DNA of 64,000 bases from positions 772,343-836,342 of the forward strand of contig NMRA01000019.1 in the NCBI GenBank assembly GCA_002633005.1. The letters are read 5' to 3'. Position 1 is the first letter of the stretch; each line of letters starts with the position of its first letter. Of this stretch, positions 56,201-62,200 are shown in pieces. The DNA is from Phoronis australis (taxonomy: Eukaryota; Phoronida; Phoronidae). A program made the translations under genes and the position numbers. The notes below the pieces were generated by a model, which saw only the letters and a program-made list of their open reading frames with translations, searched no databases and was not told where the DNA came from.

Positions 56201-59200
56201 TGCGCAAATGGCTCAATTCTTTTGGCTCAGTCTGTTAATAGTTACAATTGTCTAAGATATTGGGTCATTTGCTTTAAAAGTTTGTCACTTGTAAAGGTGT
56301 TGACGTGATGTTGCTGTTATCATTCTCTAATACACGACAATTAATTTCCAGAAGCCAAAGGTCAACTCGAGGTTTCCCTTGGTCGTGACGAACCCTTCAT
56401 TATACCTGACTGGTAGGCTTTACAAAGTTTTCCTTATAAGTAAATTCAATTTTACATGAAGCATTAAATTCCCTTTTTGAACTAGAATTAGTTTGTGTTG
56501 CTCTTGTTAATATGACTTTTGTGTAAATTAAGGGATATTTTACTGCAGAGTGAGACAAAATGTCATTACAAAAACCTCCCGTATCAACTCCAGATGGCTT
56601 CGGTTTCCAAATCAAGACTAAATCCAAATATCAATCTAGTCCATTGTTAAGTGTTGCCGTGGTCTGTTTTCCGGCATCACAACTCGTGGCCCATCTACCA
56701 CTGTTTCAAAAGTTACTAAATAAAAATGAGTACCAGAGAACCGACAGCTAAACAATGCATCTATTTTGACTAATTTGATCATATGTCTTTGGGGAAAAAA
56801 ATGTTCGACAACTAATTTTTTACAAGAAATTTAATTTCAGAAGCCAATCTGGTTGAAAAATAAACAGTTTTAGTCCCCGACTCCAAGATATATGAATTAA
56901 CTTTAGCCAGTGTTGTGCTGTTGTCATTGTTACTGTGGCTGTTCCAATGTATAAGACACTACACATTCCTGCTACATTTTGTTGCTTGCCTGTTCATGTA
57001 AGATTATTTTTATTTGGCTACCATTCTGTAATTGACATAGCTACTAATCTGTAGTCGTGGCTATTGCTCTGTTGGCATGGCTACCGTTCTGTAGTCATGG
57101 CTGTCACTCGGTTGACATGGCTATCGTTCTGTTCATTGTTGCATCATTTAATTCCAGTAAGAAGGTATGGAAAATATCGGCCTTTGTCACAGTTAACGGC
57201 AAACCACTAGATGGCAGGAAGGAGGTGCCTTTGAGAGCCTCAGAGCTGCAGCCACACACACCATTCAACATTCTTGATGTCATGCAGTCGTCGTCATGGA
57301 AACAATACAACTATCACATGCCTCTGTACTTGAAGGGCCAGCTGGACCCTAAACACATCAGTAAACTGGAGACAGCTCTGGAACAAACATGGAGCAGCCT
57401 GAATAGTGCGTTGCTATTGGTGACTTTCAAAATTAATGACATTAACTGTACAGCACATGCCAAAATGATCTGAGAAAATAACCTGGAATTCTCCGACCTT
57501 GAATCACCCTTCTTGACTGCAGCCACATTTCTTGTTTAAATTCTTAGTTTATAAATTTGAGCAAGATCATTTTGAAGCTTTTTTTGTTCTCAAGATGAGG
57601 TTGACTGGCATTGCTCTCTATGATAGGAGATAAGTTATACTGAATTAAAATTTTCTGGTGTCAGTTATGATTTAACGACAACATGACAATTTTGATGGTC
57701 CATTGTGATATCAGTTTTGATTATTTTTTACTAAATACAAAAAGTCCATGTACTGAAAACACACCAGTCTTATGGTCATTAGCAATAAGTGCTCAATGTG
57801 CTTGGAAATAAAGGTAACAGGTTGGAACTTCACAGAACGAAGCAACGGTAAAATAGTTCCTACACAACTTGAAAGTTGCCCAATGGCCTCTTTCACTGGG
57901 TTATATTTTCATGTTATGTTGAAGCCTTCTACCTCGTCTGTACAAAATTAATTAGTTTGTTCTTGACTGAAACTTAATAATTCGGTATTATGTCCTTATG
58001 TTTCAGTTTATCAAAACTGTAAATGCATCACTGTGAAGATATGCAAAGAACTGTTCCTCTCCCAGGATGGAAAGTAAGTTGCTCACAGGTGTCGCTGCTG
58101 TTAGGGATCGTGGTTGTCTGCAATAATGGAAAATAGACAGAATTCATGGAATCTGACTTGGTTCGCCAGATTGGAGATTTTGAATCAGATTTCTGTATTT
58201 TAGTTGTAAATTCCTTAAATTTGTTTTTAATTACCAAAAATTAACTTAAGAATCAATATGACCCATCAAATTTGATGTATTCTTAATACACTGTCAAGGT
58301 TTGTGGTAGCTGCAATTTTCCTGATGGCAAAAAATTGTCAGGAAGTGAAGAACATAGGGCGTTATTAGACTGAAAATGCTATAAAAAGATTATTAGTTTT
58401 GTTGATGAATTGTTATGAAACTGTGATGGTAAGAATTACACTAATTGTTTTGTGGTGTCTGTCCTGCAATTATGACATCATGCATTGGGGTAGTATTTAG
58501 TAGGCAGAGCATTCAAAATTTCTTGTGTAAACACTATCAATGGTTTTAAATTTGAGCTAACTAAATCTTGACGATGGACAGTTTGGATGTCATTGCATCG
58601 ACTGCAATTCGACAGTTAAGTGATTGTAAAGTTTCTTCAAATGCAAAAAATGAGTAACTTGAGTTGATACAGAAACTGTAAAATTGAGGTATAACTAGGT
58701 CAAGAATGGAGTAACTAGATCAAGAACTGCAACGGCTATGTAACTCACTGATCATTATATAGTCTGGATGTACGTAGATTTGTCATTGGAGGTGTTTCGT
58801 TTTATGAAAGTTTAATGGCTCCAAAACTATGAAGAAATCCTAGGATGTGCAGTTTTTGGAAAATAATCATCTGTGTTTGTTCTGTATTAATTTTCTACTC
58901 ATTACAAGAGAATTGCCAAAATGACTTTCCAGTTTTCAATTTTAAAAGTTATTTCTTGTTGCTACAATTGATCAAATTGTTGCAGCATTTTGTGGCTTCT
59001 GAATGTTAAGGCCTTTCCAGAAATGAAGTTGAAGTATTTTTTTATTTAATGCGCTTCATTTCTGTTATGAAAAGTGACAAAATAAATTAAATGTTCAGTT
59101 TTGTGTGATGACATAATGTGTGGTAAGAAAATGGAGAATCAATGAGTAAAGTATACCATTCTATCTGTAGGGGTTATGTAACCAAGCTGTTGGGTTTCGT

Positions 59201-62200
59201 CTCTGCACGCGGCAAGTTGATTGATGCACGTCAGCTCGACTATCTCCGCAACATCATGGCCGTACGGTTCTGGAATTTAGTGCGACAGCTGGGACTGGAA
59301 TATGCCCAGTCCAAGTTTGTACCCAAACGTTCAACGGACTCATATGATGTGATCGTCAAAGGTGATGCGAACACGGTGGACTTGACCTCATTGAAGAAGG
59401 TGTTGTTAACGGTGTGGAAGAAGAAGTTGAAGGGTGCGTGGGCTAAACTATGTTTAATTATTAGCTAATTGCATCTTGTACTGTTCACATAATTCTTTTG
59501 AACAATTCTTTTCTATATGGTCTCGTCATGTACAGAATATATACATACACAAAACGCACCAAGAGTGGCGTACATGAAGTAATATCCCACGAGACATTAG
59601 TACGCGTATCGACTGAGACGAAAGATCGAGGTTGATAATGCGGAATAATGTTGAGTGGGATATTACTTCATGTACGCCAGTTGAGGTACGTTTTGTATTT
59701 ATCCCATACTCTTAGAATTCCTATGTTTCTTTCATTTTTTCCGCAGATTTTTTAAGTACTTCACTCAGACTGTTCACATGGCGGATCACACCCTATATGT
59801 ATGTACTTGCGCGTTAGGCTGCAAGTTTTTGCTAGTAAAAAACAGTACTGTTTTAAATGTGACGATTTATTTCTTGAAAAGAGATAACAAAGATGAAAAC
59901 AAGCCAGGGTAACTTTTCATTAGGGTAACTTTTCATTGAACTTGTCACATCTCCTGAAAGTAGTTAAATAACAACAATATTTGATATTGTAGTTACCGAG
60001 GGATCGGCGCCTGAGTTGCAGACGATAAAATATTTAGCAAATGAAAACTGAGACAGAACTGTCATACGATTATCAGTCTTGTTCCAGATGTTACGATTGA
60101 GACCTGATTGTGTTATTTACACTGTCTCATGCTATAATTGTATTACTTTTAACTATTTTCCGAAAGTTTGGTGATCGAACCGGCTTACGACGTCAAGTCG
60201 ACATTGACCTACCTTTTGAACTTTTCATGTCAAAGGTCACTGTTGAAGTAGTGCGGGAGGTGAATACGGAAAACTAAATTATTACATGGCCGTATTTCCC
60301 TCGCGTATGGGTTAAAATACAAACCTAAAGTATTCAGACAAATTAATTTGGATTGAATTTCCCATCATGGTTTTTGGGCGGAAGCCGAATTCACGGTTAG
60401 AGTATAGCGTTCTCTCATGATCAAGAATGATGGGGAATTAACTGAAAATTTAGTAAGGTCGCTGATCCATTCTGTAATTAGACTAATTCTGCTGTTCTAA
60501 TAGTCATTACCTGTAGGTTTCACTGTTTACGGAATTAGTCGTCATGATGGGAAAACGATATTTTGCTCGGTTATTTTTGTCTTGTGTATTTCAACAAGCT
60601 GACCACATGACTGTGTAGAAATTGGTGTGCTTTTGATTGCTGATAAAGTATAATGAAAAATGGTAAAAGTAATACATATTATTTGCATTACTAGACACTC
60701 CAGCTATTTAGTTGCGGGTAAATTTGTAACATAAAGAAAGAGCATACCTAGTACTAGAGCACTCAGGTTCGTTTCTCTTTGAGTTGTTTCAACTTGTTAT
60801 AATGAGAGTATGATAATATGTGGCAACGCCACAATTTTTTTGACCTGTAAATTGTTTGGTAATAGAATTGTAAGAGTTATAAATCATACATTTTTGCATT
60901 CCCTGCAGATGAGAACAGCACTGTGACATTCTCCAACCTACAGAGTTATTTCGGCAACAATGGTGAACGTCTGCTGAGAATCTCTTACGTTGTGCAGGAC
61001 GGTAATGGGACCAAGCAAATACCTGTGAACACTGAGTCGCCACGGACGACAACCCTGATCCGCGCAGCCGAGGATAACAAGCTGCAGGTGGGTGATGTGT
61101 GACTTCATGAATTAAGTCACCATGTTGGCAATATATTCTGCAAATTACACATTTTGAGGTCAGCATTGTCAACCAGCTTCTTAGTGTTGAGCAGCCATTC
61201 TGGGGCACGATAATGTTGGTCGTGGCAGTCATAGACACGTTATTGCAAACTCTGTCCTGTTTTATAATCACCCAATGAAATAGTTGGTCATAGGAACGAG
61301 AATTTGGCATTTCCAACAGTCATTTATCATACATGAATAACAACTTCCATCATGATTATGTCTAAATGTTACGTCTCTCACGTTTCTTCTGCTATTTTTG
61401 ATTGGGCAAGCCACAATGATCATTGTGCAAAGGTTATATTAATATGTTTTGCTGACTGATGATGCCATTTATTTCAAATTTATAACTAACACTTACACTA
61501 TTCACTTGACTACTTGATATGGTTGTAAGATATTTACGAGTACATGGCTCATCATTTGCCCTAATTAACCCCAGGTAAGCTTCCACGATGGTGGGCTGGG
61601 TACAGAGAAGAAGAGTCTACACACACTGACAGTGGACAAGGCTGTGTACTACAATAACAGGAAGGGTCTGGAGCAAGCACTGATGGCATCGTGGGCCAAG
61701 AACACAACGTGTGAGTCTATCACGTCTGTTGTGTTGTCAAACACTAGTCATGGGCCTGTCTCANATGGTACCAATAAACAACCCTAGAAGGATACCGTAT
61801 GCGGTGCAATTGTGGGCGCATTTCAACGCTCCGCGTTGCTCTTGTTTTGATTGGGCAAGCCACAATGATAATTGTGCAAAGGGTATATGGTATTACTGAC
61901 TGATGATGCCATTTATTTTAAATTTATAACTAACACTTACACTATTCACTTGACTACTTGATGTGGTTGTAAAATATTTGTGAGGAGGCTCATCATTTGC
62001 CCTAATTAACCCCAGGTAAGCTTCCACGATGGTGGGCTGGGTACAGAGAAGAAGAGTCTACACACACTGACAGTGGACAAGGCTGTGTACTACAATAACA
62101 GGAAGGGTCTGGAGCAAGCACTGATGGCATCGTGGGCCAAGAACACAACGTGTGAGTCTATCACGTCTGTTGTGTTGTCAAACACTAGTCATGGGCCTGT

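Noticed and set aside
60789-61316. 175-codon open frame on the minus strand
   Set aside because: It is antisense to exon 42 of the giant gene and its intron, with no splice or start context; the plus-strand exon fits the gene model in phase.
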